Source: JAIEPM01 sp964546815
GTDB taxonomy: Bacteria; Cyanobacteriota; Vampirovibrionia; Obscuribacterales; Obscuribacteraceae
Reading direction: 5' to 3'
Assembly: GCA_964546815.1 (NCBI GenBank)
Contig: CAZJLR010000001.1
Coordinates: 604,907-668,906 of the forward strand
Length of the DNA stretch: 64,000 bases
Part shown: positions 10,025 through 18,432 of the stretch, piece by piece
Layout of the letters: the number at the start of each line of letters is the position of its first letter
Position numbering within the stretch: the first letter of the stretch is position 1
The notes under the pieces: model-generated
Databases searched by the model: none
What the model saw: only the letters and a program-made list of their open reading frames with translations
What the model was told of the DNA's origin: nothing
Made by a program: the position numbers and the translations under genes

Positions 10025-10690
10025 TCAGGCGTTTTTGGCGATTGAAACAGTAAGCCAGTATTCGGCAAACTTTATGCTGCAATATTTGAATTTTGCATCT
10101 GAGGGTGCCTCAGCTAGCGCTGCATCACCGCTGTGCAAATGAGGCTGAATAACCGTGTAGCAATTCAGCACCTTACCTTTATTAGATAAATCAGCCTTAA
10201 ATAGAGACTCTTTTGTAGTCCACAAACGCAAGAGTTCATCATTCAAAGTGGTCTGGTTTATAGAATCTTGCCATTCTTTCTCGGCTTCGGAAGCAAGAAA
10301 AAACCGCGTTGCACCTGTGCGAATCAGACGAGGCGATTCAATATCAACACCGATGCCCTTGCCCTCAAGACGAGCAACAGCAACTGCATATTCGCCGCTG
10401 TGACTCAAAGATAAGTGCGCATGAGGCATGCTGAGATTTGCAGTATCAGCAGGCAAATCGATGTCGTTTACGTTACCTATACGCTTTAGCAGAGAATAAA
10501 TTGCATTTCTACCGCGCAACCATGAGGCTCGGCGAAGTGCATGATTCATTTTAGAGAGAGCTGTTTTTTCGACTGAGTTCAAAACACTTTCGTCAATTTG
10601 ATTTTTGCTGAGGCTAACAATAATTTTGCAAGCGAGTGCGCCCGAAAAATGTTTTTCAAGCTCTTCTTCAGATTGCATCAAATCATTCAA
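10025..10690 (-). CDS. 4'-phosphopantetheinyl transferase (Sfp type)
   Basis: Transfers phosphopantetheine from CoA to a Ser of a carrier protein, activating ACP/PCP domains. The 221 aa contain the two hallmark motifs of the Sfp/Gsp superfamily: GIGVDIES (Mg-binding Asp and Glu) and LRLWTTKESLFKA (W-x-x-K-E). The upstream SLSHSGEYAVAVA motif is also typical. It is the last gene of an operon with an AMP-dependent ligase and a TPR protein, 12 nt after the TPR gene. The start is ambiguous: TTG at 10690 or ATG at 10678, with no clear ribosome site for either. The cognate carrier protein is not in the window. Confidence 0.88.
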   Translation of the reverse strand: MNDLMQSEEELEKHFSGALACKIIVSLSKNQIDESVLNSVEKTALSKMNHALRRASWLRGRNAIYSLLKRIGNVNDIDLPADTANLSMPHAHLSLSHSGEYAVAVARLEGKGIGVDIESPRLIRTGATRFFLASEAEKEWQDSINQTTLNDELLRLWTTKESLFKADLSNKGKVLNCYTVIQPHLHSGDAALAEAPSDAKFKYCSIKFAEYWLTVSIAKNA

Positions 10691-10702
10691 TGTGGAGACC
10701 CA

Positions 10703-11668
10703 CTAACCCAAGACAAAATTGTATGAGCTGCGCCAATATAGCCCCTGGGTGAGATTAGCGTGCACACCGCGATCGCTCACAGTTTTCGCTTTCATTGATT
10801 CGCGAATTTCCTTCGGCTCTAAGTGTTTGGCAAACATCATCGCTTCGTCTACATTGTCCGCAACTATGTCATACAACACTCTAAATTTCGGCGGCGGCTT
10901 GCCCTGCTCAAGCGGGAAGTACCAGATGCCTTCTACTTCCATTCTAAACCAGTGCGATTCTTCTGATTTTCTACCAATCAACTCGCGCACCAGCCACAGT
11001 GCCGTGGGGTCAGAGCGCTCCCATTCAAGAGCCTTCCATGCGCTTTCGAATGCACCTTGCTTATTTCCTTGTCCATGATAGAGACATCGCCCAAGCTCAG
11101 CATAAACCTGTGCAAGGTCTTTCATGTCTTCGTCGCCAAGCTCTTCGAGCGCCATAATTTCACTTATGAGCACATTAGCTAGATGCGCAGCATCATCATA
11201 GCGCTCCAAATTATTGAGCAATGAAACTCTAAGTGTGTTGACTCGCACAGCAAGCGCGGGCGATTTTATTTGAACTGCTATGGACAACGCTTGCTCTGAA
11301 TGTCCTGAATGTCGCAGCATCACCGCCATGTTATAGCTGATTGACGCTGAGTCAGAGCCCGGACACGCAAGAGCAGTCACATAACAAGTTTCGGCTTTTT
11401 CGTATTCGCGGGCTTTGGAATAAAGGTTGCCCATCAATTCCCACAAAGGAAAAGCCTCTGGCACAGCCGAGACACCCTGACGCAAAACTCCGATTGCATC
11501 ACCAAGACGTTCGTCTTTCTCCAATACAAGTGCCATGATTTCAAAACCACGCACGTGCTTTAATTCAAGAAGCTTACTGGCGTGCAACGCTGCCGTTTCA
11601 AGGTCATCGTCATCTAAAGCCGCGTAAGCTTCTTTTATAAGGTTGTGAGGGTCGAGAGAAGATGTCAC
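10703..11668 (-). CDS. Cytoplasmic TPR-repeat protein
   Basis: 321 aa with no signal peptide. TPR-like helices run from about residue 3 to 230 (for example AVPEAFPLWELMGNLYSKAREYEKAETCY and SISYNMAVMLRHSGHSEQAL). The C-terminal 80 residues lack repeats and end in GLYWRSSYNFVLG. The GTG start at 11668 has AGGGC just upstream. It sits between the acyl-CoA ligase (18 nt upstream) and the phosphopantetheinyl transferase (12 nt downstream). That position suggests a scaffold for carrier-protein chemistry, but no catalytic motif is visible and this link is inference. Confidence 0.8.
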   Translation of the reverse strand: MTSSLDPHNLIKEAYAALDDDDLETAALHASKLLELKHVRGFEIMALVLEKDERLGDAIGVLRQGVSAVPEAFPLWELMGNLYSKAREYEKAETCYVTALACPGSDSASISYNMAVMLRHSGHSEQALSIAVQIKSPALAVRVNTLRVSLLNNLERYDDAAHLANVLISEIMALEELGDEDMKDLAQVYAELGRCLYHGQGNKQGAFESAWKALEWERSDPTALWLVRELIGRKSEESHWFRMEVEGIWYFPLEQGKPPPKFRVLYDIVADNVDEAMMFAKHLEPKEIRESMKAKTVSDRGVHANLTQGLYWRSSYNFVLG

Positions 11669-11686
11669 TTTAGCCCTGGCCCGTCC

Positions 11687-13405
11687 TTAGTTTTGCTCGC
11701 CGACTGTGTCGATCCACTCAAGCACAGATGGTCTTTTGACTTTTCTCGTTACAGTTTTTGGTAGCTCATCCATCTTTATTAGCAATCGTGTTGGTCGTTT
11801 GTATACAGCTAAATGTTCACCAAGTTGATCTAGCTCTTTTTTGATGGCTTGCTGAATCGCTTTTTGATCATCCTTGAATTCGTGAATTAGAGAATCAGCC
11901 GGAACCGCTACGACGCAAACTTCTTCGGTTCCCTCTTTGAACCCGTCTTTCGACTTTTTGCCGAGGACACAGAGTTCTTTCACAGTGGTGGCAGAGCCGA
12001 ATGCTGCTTCAACTTCTTCGGGGAAAATTTTCTTTCCGCCGCCCAACACAATCATATTTTTGATACGACCCGTGATAAACAAAAATCCGTCTTCATCGAG
12101 ATGTCCAATGTCACCGGTGTGAAACCAGCCGTCTTTATCAATTACTTCGGCAGTTAAATCGTCGCGGTGATGATAGCCAGCCATCACGTGCGGTCCGCGG
12201 GTAAGAATTTCGCCCTCTGTGTCTTGCGCTGTTTTCTTGTCGATTTTTACCTCAACGCCGGCAATAGGGAGCCCAACACTTCCGAGTTTGGCAGCGGCTA
12301 AACTGTTGGCTGCAATTACGGGGCTGGTTTCAGTTAGTCCATATCCTTCGCAAATTGGAATGCCCAAACGCTGGAAGAATTGACCGATTTCTACATCAAG
12401 TGGTGCGCCACCACTGATTAACACACGCAAACATCCACCGAGTTCATCAAGAATCGGCTTGAACATTTCACGTCGAGCTGCCATCGGCAAGGCGTCAGCC
12501 TTTTCCAGACCTGCATGAAATCTAGCCAGAGCTTCTTCACCTTTACGTTTTACTTCACGCTCGATGCCGCTCTTCAATGATTTGAAGAAAAGCGGCACTG
12601 CAATCATGCCGGTAATTTTCTCTTCTTTCATTGTGCGAATAATTTCCTGCGGAAAGAGCGAATGGCAGTAAACAACAGTTCCGCCGAGATTGATGATGCC
12701 CAGGAAGCCGCCACAAAGTTCAAACAAATGGTTGGGAGGCAAAATAGATAAGAAGCGATCGTTTTCAGACAAATCGATAATTGATTGAAAGCTGCTTACT
12801 TGAAAAATCAAATTTCCAAAAGTAGTCATCACGCCTTTTGGACTGCCTGTGGTGCCCGATGTATAAACAAACACAGCGATTTCGTCATGACTGCGCTCTA
12901 CGCCAGGATGAATTTCTTTCGGCTGCAATTGATCAATTGATTTGTGCTCATCAGTGCCTTTGCCAAAATCAACAACGTAAATGTTTTTGATTGATGGCAC
13001 TCTGGCAGGCAGCTTCAGTGCAAGTTCGAGATGCTTACTGTCACAGAAAAGCACTTTTGGTTCGCAGTCAGAGAGTATTGAAGTAAGTTCAGTCTCAGTC
13101 AACTTTATGTCAAGCGGCACAACAGTGGCACCGGCGCGAATTGAAGAAAAGAACGCGACCCCCCATTCAGGTCGTGACTCAGACAAAATGGCGGCTCTGT
13201 CCTTATGCTGCAACCCTGACTCCATAAGAAAAGAACTCAGTTGCTTGGCGTGCTTTGAAAGCTCAGCGTAAGTCATCGAATGAATTTCATTGCCTTCCTT
13301 CATTCTAAAAACTTCGCGCGACCCAAAATTTTCAGCCCTAGAATGCAACAACGACAAGACACTCTGTCCGTTTTCTTTAGCCACCTGGCTCGTTGAGCTA
13401 TTCAT
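11687..13405 (-). CDS. AMP-dependent long-chain acyl-CoA synthetase/ligase
   Basis: 572 aa of the ANL adenylating superfamily, which activates a carboxylic acid as acyl-AMP and passes it to CoA or a carrier protein. The A3 P-loop is VFVYTSGTTGSPKGVMTTF. Further down are the A5 motif GYGLTETSPVI, the A7 region GWFHTGDIGHLDEDGFLFITGR and the A8 hinge RIKNMIVLGGGKKI. A C-terminal Lys-containing segment (LPKTVTRKVKR) is present. The ATG at 13405 has GGGGGAAAG just upstream. It is the first gene of the ligase, TPR, PPTase operon. Long-chain fatty-acid ligase (FadD-like) is the best guess; with a PPTase next to it, acyl-ACP ligase activity is also possible. Confidence 0.9.
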   Translation of the reverse strand: MNSSTSQVAKENGQSVLSLLHSRAENFGSREVFRMKEGNEIHSMTYAELSKHAKQLSSFLMESGLQHKDRAAILSESRPEWGVAFFSSIRAGATVVPLDIKLTETELTSILSDCEPKVLFCDSKHLELALKLPARVPSIKNIYVVDFGKGTDEHKSIDQLQPKEIHPGVERSHDEIAVFVYTSGTTGSPKGVMTTFGNLIFQVSSFQSIIDLSENDRFLSILPPNHLFELCGGFLGIINLGGTVVYCHSLFPQEIIRTMKEEKITGMIAVPLFFKSLKSGIEREVKRKGEEALARFHAGLEKADALPMAARREMFKPILDELGGCLRVLISGGAPLDVEIGQFFQRLGIPICEGYGLTETSPVIAANSLAAAKLGSVGLPIAGVEVKIDKKTAQDTEGEILTRGPHVMAGYHHRDDLTAEVIDKDGWFHTGDIGHLDEDGFLFITGRIKNMIVLGGGKKIFPEEVEAAFGSATTVKELCVLGKKSKDGFKEGTEEVCVVAVPADSLIHEFKDDQKAIQQAIKKELDQLGEHLAVYKRPTRLLIKMDELPKTVTRKVKRPSVLEWIDTVGEQN

Positions 13406-13676
13406 AGCTTTCCCCCTGCATCTTGAGATCTTCGAAGTTTAACGCACTTAGAAAATCATACCCGCTTGAAACACGCAACAAACCGCTGGAGAGCCTCTTG
13501 ATCACGGTTGCCGTTACATTGAGAGCTTTTGACATGTCCATTTTTCGTGAGATTTCTGCCGATTTGCTGTTTCTTGCAATACCACTGGTGGTACCACAGA
13601 CAATCTAATTCTAGCCTTTGAACGGCTTCTGCGTTGCTCAGAATAACACTTTCGCAACTGTTTCGGTTGTCGCGCC
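13406..13676. other. Gene-free stretch upstream of the ligase operon
   Basis: The interval to the SplB-like gene (13983) totals 577 nt; this first part holds no convincing reading frame, and short frames here lack ribosome sites. It must contain the promoter of the minus-strand ligase operon. I found no match to the conserved cores of RNase P RNA, tmRNA or SRP RNA by eye. Confidence 0.5.
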
Positions 13677-13889
13677 GTGATATCGGCATACAGTGCCAGC
13701 TGCGCTCAGCACTTTTACAAAGGCGAGCCGAGAGAAGCGAAGGCTCCTGAGAATTCAAGAGTCGAGGCAGAAAGTAAAAAAGCAGGACCAGGTGATAGGG
13801 GCAGTCCAAAAGATGACAAGCGAAGAGTGAGCCAGGGCACCCCGAAAAGACGCAGAAAGCAGCCCCAAAAGGACAAGCGGGCTGGCTAA
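13677..13889 (+). CDS. Possible small basic Lys/Arg/Pro-rich protein
   Basis: A 70-codon frame starting with GTG. Its last 50 residues are strongly basic and low in complexity, with stretches such as KKAGPGDRGSPKDDKRRVSQ and PKRRRKQPQKDKRAG. Such a composition is typical of disordered nucleic-acid-binding tails. Against it: no ribosome site at the GTG, the frame opens only at 13647, and the opposite strand is also open (13456-13956, Cys-rich and unconvincing). The stop codon sits inside a strong hairpin. It could equally be a non-coding RNA locus. I do not recognise it. Confidence 0.25.
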   Translation: MISAYSASCAQHFYKGEPREAKAPENSRVEAESKKAGPGDRGSPKDDKRRVSQGTPKRRRKQPQKDKRAG

Positions 13890-13899
13890 AGCCGCCCGC
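13877..13899 (+). terminator. GC-rich hairpin overlapping the basic frame stop
   Basis: GCGGGC and GCCCGC pair around an inner GGC/GCC pair with a TAAA loop and one bulged T. No T-tract follows (AAGAGGGAGG), so it is a structured RNA element or a weak terminator rather than a classical one. Confidence 0.3.
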
Positions 13900-13982
13900 A
13901 AGAGGGAGGAACGTGTGTGTGTGATCGACTTCCCTATCTGCTAGAATACCATACATACGAACGGTAAATCAACAAGGTTGCC

Positions 13983-14750
13983 ATGAGCATGCAAATTCGC
14001 GAAATCACCTCAAAGTCAATCCTGACGCCGCAAGGCTACGGTTCTCTCGCCGAAACTTACGATTTTTCCTTAAATCCATACGCAGGCTGCGCATTTGCCT
14101 GTTCTTACTGTTATGTGCCGAAATTCCCCAATGGAGAGCATATTCCAAGCGAATGGGGACAATGGGTCAACGTCAAAGTAAACGCCCCCGAGCTCATAAG
14201 ACGAGACAGGCTAAAGGTTTTCGGCAGCCGCATCTTCTTCAGCTCAGCCACCGACCCCTATCAATATATAGAACTAAAATACCGTCTCAGCCGCCGATGC
14301 CTCCAGGAGCTAAAACTCTACCAACCGGCAAAAATAACAATGCACACTCGCAGCCACATCATTTTGCAAGACATCGAACTATTGAAATCATTCGGCAGCA
14401 AACTGCGCGTTGGAGTAAGTTTCACAACAGATAACGATGATGTGCGAAAAGAGTTTGAACCAAAAGCACCCAGCATTGCGCGACGCCTTCAATTAATACA
14501 AACGCTAAGCAAAGAAGGCATTAATGTGCACGCATCAATTTCGCCTTTATTACCCTGCGATCCCGACCGCATGCTTGAGCTGCTCAGCCCGCACGTAAAC
14601 AAAATATGGATAGACGAAATGCGCTGGACAGAAGTTAACAACAAACCAGAACTGCTAGAAAAATACGCGGCTTTTTTCAAAGCAGAAAATCACGCAGCTG
14701 TGCGAAATTACATCAGAGGCGCTTTTGAAGATGAAAGCCTGGCCAGTTAA
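13983..14750 (+). CDS. SplB-like radical SAM protein
   Basis: 255 aa of the COG1533 (DNA repair photolyase-like) radical SAM group. The cluster-binding motif CAFACSYCYVP (C-x3-C-x2-C) is near residue 35. The N-terminal NPYAGC and the downstream FFSSATDPYQ and SISPLLPCD segments are typical of this group. AAGG lies 5 nt before the ATG. Its stop overlaps the stop of the convergent 1163-aa gene by 4 nt. Family members are often called spore photoproduct lyase-related, but their substrates are mostly unproven. A spore-specific role here is unlikely. Confidence 0.88.
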   Translation: MSMQIREITSKSILTPQGYGSLAETYDFSLNPYAGCAFACSYCYVPKFPNGEHIPSEWGQWVNVKVNAPELIRRDRLKVFGSRIFFSSATDPYQYIELKYRLSRRCLQELKLYQPAKITMHTRSHIILQDIELLKSFGSKLRVGVSFTTDNDDVRKEFEPKAPSIARRLQLIQTLSKEGINVHASISPLLPCDPDRMLELLSPHVNKIWIDEMRWTEVNNKPELLEKYAAFFKAENHAAVRNYIRGAFEDESLAS

Positions 14751-17700
14751 AAGGTTAGCCGTTCAGGAATTTGCCCCTTAAAGCGCTGCCCGGCAAAATG
14801 CTTGTTTATCCAAGCCATTTCTTCATAACTGAGCCCCGCAAAGTCTTGCACCGCAGACGGTATCACCCTGAAAGCGCCCGGTTTTAACTCTTGTTCTTCT
14901 ACGATATAGCTGCTCTCATGTCCCCGCTTTCTTGCAAAACGGGCGTGCGGGTTGAATTCCTGCAGCACAGCATTTATAGCCACTGCATGGAAAATGTGCG
15001 AGAAATAATTCTGCTGCAATGCACTTTCTTTTGCGCGCATTGACGGCTCTGGTTCTAAAGCTTCTCTTGCAACTTTGATTACAGATTTTGCTCTGCTTCT
15101 ATCAAACTTTAGACCACGGATAGCCAGCTCTTCATTGTTTACGCGAGTTGATGTAAGAACGCTCAACAATAACTCAGCAGCACGGTCGGGATAGTAGCGC
15201 AAGAGCATATGTTCGCAAAGATCTAAATTAGAAAGCAGAGACTCCTGGCTTTCTTTTTGCGCCAGGCTAACAGCTCTCAAATAATGTTGAACCGCCAGAT
15301 CGCGGCGCGCTCCCAAAATAGGCGCATCGAATAATCTATTCAATTGCTCAAAGATTTTGGTCAACGCATCAGCAGAAAGGTCGCCCCTTTCAGATGAAGA
15401 ACAAATTTCGATCAGGTCGTCGAACACGGCTACGTCGTTCTTAATTAGAGCTGAAAGCCGGGGAGACAACTCCACTAATTCTCTACTTATTGTGTTTGTA
15501 GACAGGCTGCGGGCGAGTTGATCAACTGCTGCGCGCGCGTCTGCTTCAGTGGCGAATTTTTTGCTGATTGCAGCAACCTGCTCAGCAAATGATTTTCGCT
15601 CACTCTTCGCACCTGCAGCTGGCGGTTTTACTTCGTAATCAATAATAGCCCTGGCAAACGCGCTCTTTGGCGGGCTATCGGCATCATTAAGACCAGCCAG
15701 CGGTCTGCCGTGATCGGAAGGATTCACGGAATTTGCAGGATTCACAGAATTTGCAGGATTCGCTAAGTTTCCAGCATTGCCAGGATTAACAGGATTGGAA
15801 GAAGGTGTTGAAATTGCTGGAGCAGAAGCGGGCATCGAAACCTTTTGATCAAGATCTTTTGGCCCAAGCAAACCCAATGTCCCAGATATATCATGATTGA
15901 CAGTGATCAGCCGCCCCTCACGCCCATCACCGTCCAGATCGGCGTCAGGCCAATACCAATTTTTTGTTACTCGACGCCCTTTCTTATTCACTGCAGCGGT
16001 CTTTTTCTGCATCGAAGTTTTCTTCACGCTGCCTGATTTTTTTGGTCCAGTTGGATCTACTGGAGTGTGCGTGAGCCCCAGAGGATTAGCATCGCTAATG
16101 ACGCCCGAACGCAAGTGCGGCTCTGAGCTTACTGGCACAGACGGTGCAGATTGCACATCAGGCGGAGGACCAAACACAATGCCAGCTGCGGGAGAAAACG
16201 GAGAAGCATTGTTTGACGGGGAGCCCAATGCTTGAGCCGGAGTTGAAGATATTCCGTTAAATGACGCAGGATTTGTCGATGGGACAAGCCCAGGGTTTGT
16301 CGCAGCATTCGCTCCCGATATTTGCCCAGGTATCTGCCCTGGCGTGGGTGCAGCTACTTGTCCAGGCAAAGCACCACCACTGGTGCCAGGCAAGTTAGCA
16401 CGGGCTTGCGGTGGAACAGCCGGAGGCAGTTGCCCGGGAACGAGCCCCTGACCAGGCAAAGGAGCCCCCGCTTGACCAGGAATAGCCGCAGGGTATGCCC
16501 CCGATACAAATCCCTGATTTGGCGCTGGCAACCCAGGCAAGGGAGCTGGCATCTGCCCGGGCAATGGTGCCGGAATTTGCCCTGGCACTTGAGTTGGATT
16601 TTGCCCTGGAAATTGTCCTGATGTTTGCCCTGGAAATTGTCCCGATGTCTGTCCGGGAAATTGTCCCGATGCCTGTCCGGGAAATTGTCCCGATGTCTGT
16701 CCGGGAAATTGCCCCGGTGCCTGCGCTTGATAATGCCCGGAAGCCTGCCCAGGATGAGGTGCCTGCGGCGCAGCCCCCTGCGTTCCGTATGGAATTTGCC
16801 CTGCAGGATTGTTGGGATAGGGCTGTGCAGTGTGCATGCCCGACTGCATCATATTTTGTTGCCCAGGTGGATTTTGAGCTGGCAGTCCTTGTGTATTAGG
16901 ATTGTGAGCAGCTGGCGCTGGAACACCCTGATTATAAGGCTGCTGCATGGCGCCTTGCTGAGGTTGATTCATACCGGCTTGTGGATATGCATTGTTCCCT
17001 TGAGGGGTATGAGCAGTTTGCCCGGGAGGCACCATCCCTGGTTGCACATACTGATTGTAACCTTGTGGTGGAACCCCCTGCTGATTAGGTGGCACCATTC
17101 CTGGTTGCATATATTGTGGCGCACCTTGAGGAGGCAGGCCGGCTTGTCCGGGCTGTCCGTAAGGTACTTGTCCATTTTGCACAAATCCTTGCGGACCCGA
17201 TTGCATCATGCCTGCTTGACCAGGTGCAGCAGCTTGTCCCGGTGGCACCATCCCTGGTTGCACATATTGATTTTGTCCCGGCGCAGGCGCGCCTGATTGT
17301 CCGGGCAATCCCTGCGGTGCATAAGGATTTTGCCCAGCCTGGTTATATTGAGTTGGATTTGCCTGAGGGTATTGATTCGGCGCACCAGGTTGAGCCCCGT
17401 GAGGCAGCGCGCCAGGCTGAACATAGGGATTTTGACCAGCGGGAGGAATTCCATGCTGCAAATAAGGATTTTGCCCGGGTGCTTGCGCGGGCTGCATACC
17501 CGAAGCTTGCATGCCAGGATTTGGATATTGATGCTGCCCTGGCAAAGGCGCTGGCGGTGGCGTTCCCGGCTGAGCGTATGGATTTTGTCCAGGCGCTACC
17601 GCGGGGTAAACTCCCGATGGCAACCCTGGTTGCATTCCTGGTTGCATCCCTGGCTGCATTCCTGGCTGCGTTCCTGGCTGCATTCCTGGCTGCATTCCCG

Positions 17701-18238
17701 GTTGCATCCCCGGCTGCATTCCGGGTTGCATTCCTGGCTGCATCCCGGGCTGCATCCCTGGCTGCATTCCAGGCTGCATTCCAGGCTGCATTCCAGGCTG
17801 CATTCCTGGTTGCATTCCAGGCTGCATTCCTGGTTGCATTCCTGGTTGCATTCCTGGTTGCATTCCAGGCTGCATTCCTGGTTGCATTCCTGGTTGCCCA
17901 TATGAATTTTGACCCGGCAGCGGGTGCGTTTGTGGTCCCGACTGAATGCCAGCTGGACCGTACGGATTCATGCCCCCCTGAGCCGGCTGACCAGGCACAG
18001 GTTTGCGAAACTGATTTTGAGGAACCGGCCCCACAGGCTTTTGCATCGGAGGCGGTTGCCCTGTGTTTATAGTGCCGGGCGGACCATTACCGCTCTTAGG
18101 CGGCAAGTCCTTAGCCTTGGGCGGCGCCCCAATCCAAGCCTGATCTGTCGAAACATTATCAGGCGCGACGAAACGCTTACTGGCACTCGTACGTTTGCGC
18201 TGACGTGAATTGCGCGCGTCTTGCTCCGAGTCCGACAT
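14747..18238 (-). CDS. Giant Pro/Gln/Gly-rich low-complexity protein with MQPG array
   Basis: 1163 aa, no recognised family. It begins with a basic region (RQRKRTSASKR), without a signal peptide. About residues 50-700 form a disordered PGQ-rich region. This holds a 22-unit MQPG tetrapeptide array (encoded at 17632-17895), many NPYxQPG-like units and an octapeptide array GQFPGQTS. Near residue 770 a basic patch precedes DADLDGDGREG, a Ca-binding-loop-like sequence. The last 300 residues are predicted helical and folded (from about KSFAEQVAAISKKFATEADA to IPERLTF), the only part likely to carry a specific function. It could be an adhesive, matrix or condensate-forming protein. It overlaps the convergent radical SAM gene by 4 nt. 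Confidence 0.85.
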   Translation of the reverse strand: MSDSEQDARNSRQRKRTSASKRFVAPDNVSTDQAWIGAPPKAKDLPPKSGNGPPGTINTGQPPPMQKPVGPVPQNQFRKPVPGQPAQGGMNPYGPAGIQSGPQTHPLPGQNSYGQPGMQPGMQPGMQPGMQPGMQPGMQPGMQPGMQPGMQPGMQPGMQPGMQPGMQPGMQPGMQPGMQPGMQPGMQPGTQPGMQPGMQPGMQPGLPSGVYPAVAPGQNPYAQPGTPPPAPLPGQHQYPNPGMQASGMQPAQAPGQNPYLQHGIPPAGQNPYVQPGALPHGAQPGAPNQYPQANPTQYNQAGQNPYAPQGLPGQSGAPAPGQNQYVQPGMVPPGQAAAPGQAGMMQSGPQGFVQNGQVPYGQPGQAGLPPQGAPQYMQPGMVPPNQQGVPPQGYNQYVQPGMVPPGQTAHTPQGNNAYPQAGMNQPQQGAMQQPYNQGVPAPAAHNPNTQGLPAQNPPGQQNMMQSGMHTAQPYPNNPAGQIPYGTQGAAPQAPHPGQASGHYQAQAPGQFPGQTSGQFPGQASGQFPGQTSGQFPGQTSGQFPGQNPTQVPGQIPAPLPGQMPAPLPGLPAPNQGFVSGAYPAAIPGQAGAPLPGQGLVPGQLPPAVPPQARANLPGTSGGALPGQVAAPTPGQIPGQISGANAATNPGLVPSTNPASFNGISSTPAQALGSPSNNASPFSPAAGIVFGPPPDVQSAPSVPVSSEPHLRSGVISDANPLGLTHTPVDPTGPKKSGSVKKTSMQKKTAAVNKKGRRVTKNWYWPDADLDGDGREGRLITVNHDISGTLGLLGPKDLDQKVSMPASAPAISTPSSNPVNPGNAGNLANPANSVNPANSVNPSDHGRPLAGLNDADSPPKSAFARAIIDYEVKPPAAGAKSERKSFAEQVAAISKKFATEADARAAVDQLARSLSTNTISRELVELSPRLSALIKNDVAVFDDLIEICSSSERGDLSADALTKIFEQLNRLFDAPILGARRDLAVQHYLRAVSLAQKESQESLLSNLDLCEHMLLRYYPDRAAELLLSVLTSTRVNNEELAIRGLKFDRSRAKSVIKVAREALEPEPSMRAKESALQQNYFSHIFHAVAINAVLQEFNPHARFARKRGHESSYIVEEQELKPGAFRVIPSAVQDFAGLSYEEMAWINKHFAGQRFKGQIPERLTF
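16608..16727 (-). repeat. 24-nt tandem repeat encoding FPGQ(T/A)SGQ
   Basis: Five 24-nt units, three of them almost identical in DNA, the outer ones diverged. It lies inside the low-complexity giant gene. Near-identity between units suggests recent unit duplication, unlike the older MQPG array in the same gene. Confidence 0.85.
17632..17895 (-). repeat. 12-nt tandem repeat, 22 units, encoding MQPG
   Basis: Twenty-two consecutive 12-nt units (minus-strand sense ATG CAR CCN GGN). One unit has ACG (Thr) instead of ATG. Wobble positions vary (CAA/CAG, CCA/CCC/CCG, GGA/GGG) while the peptide is kept, which suggests selection on the amino-acid sequence. The period is a multiple of three, so all frames stay open and give false shadow genes on both strands. 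A shorter array of the same peptide occurs at 49287-49394 in a different gene. Confidence 0.95.
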
Positions 18239-18432
18239 AAACTCTCCGAAGGGTCCCCCACATTATTATTACCCATTTTAACTCCTGGGGTATCCAAAAT
18301 TAGGCGCCCACGGACATACAAGCTCTGCCAGCTGACGACATCACTTTAGCCATTGAGTCCAAGCGAAAGCACTCTGCGCCAACGAAGAGCTCAAAATATC
18401 GAGCACGAACTGGCTTAAACCCAATTCAATTT

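Noticed and set aside
13456..13956. 166-codon open frame on the minus strand
   Set aside because: Cys/Leu-rich, mirrors the low-complexity basic plus-strand stretch, no ribosome site and no family resemblance.
17632..17895. CRISPR-like array
   Set aside because: Units are 12 nt without spacers and lie in a coding frame; no cas genes are present. No CRISPR array was found anywhere in the window.
17089..18072. Long open frames on the plus strand and in other minus frames across the MQPG array
   Set aside because: They exist because a 12-nt repeat keeps every frame open; composition (AAFLVAFQ or ECNQEC runs) is an artefact of the array.
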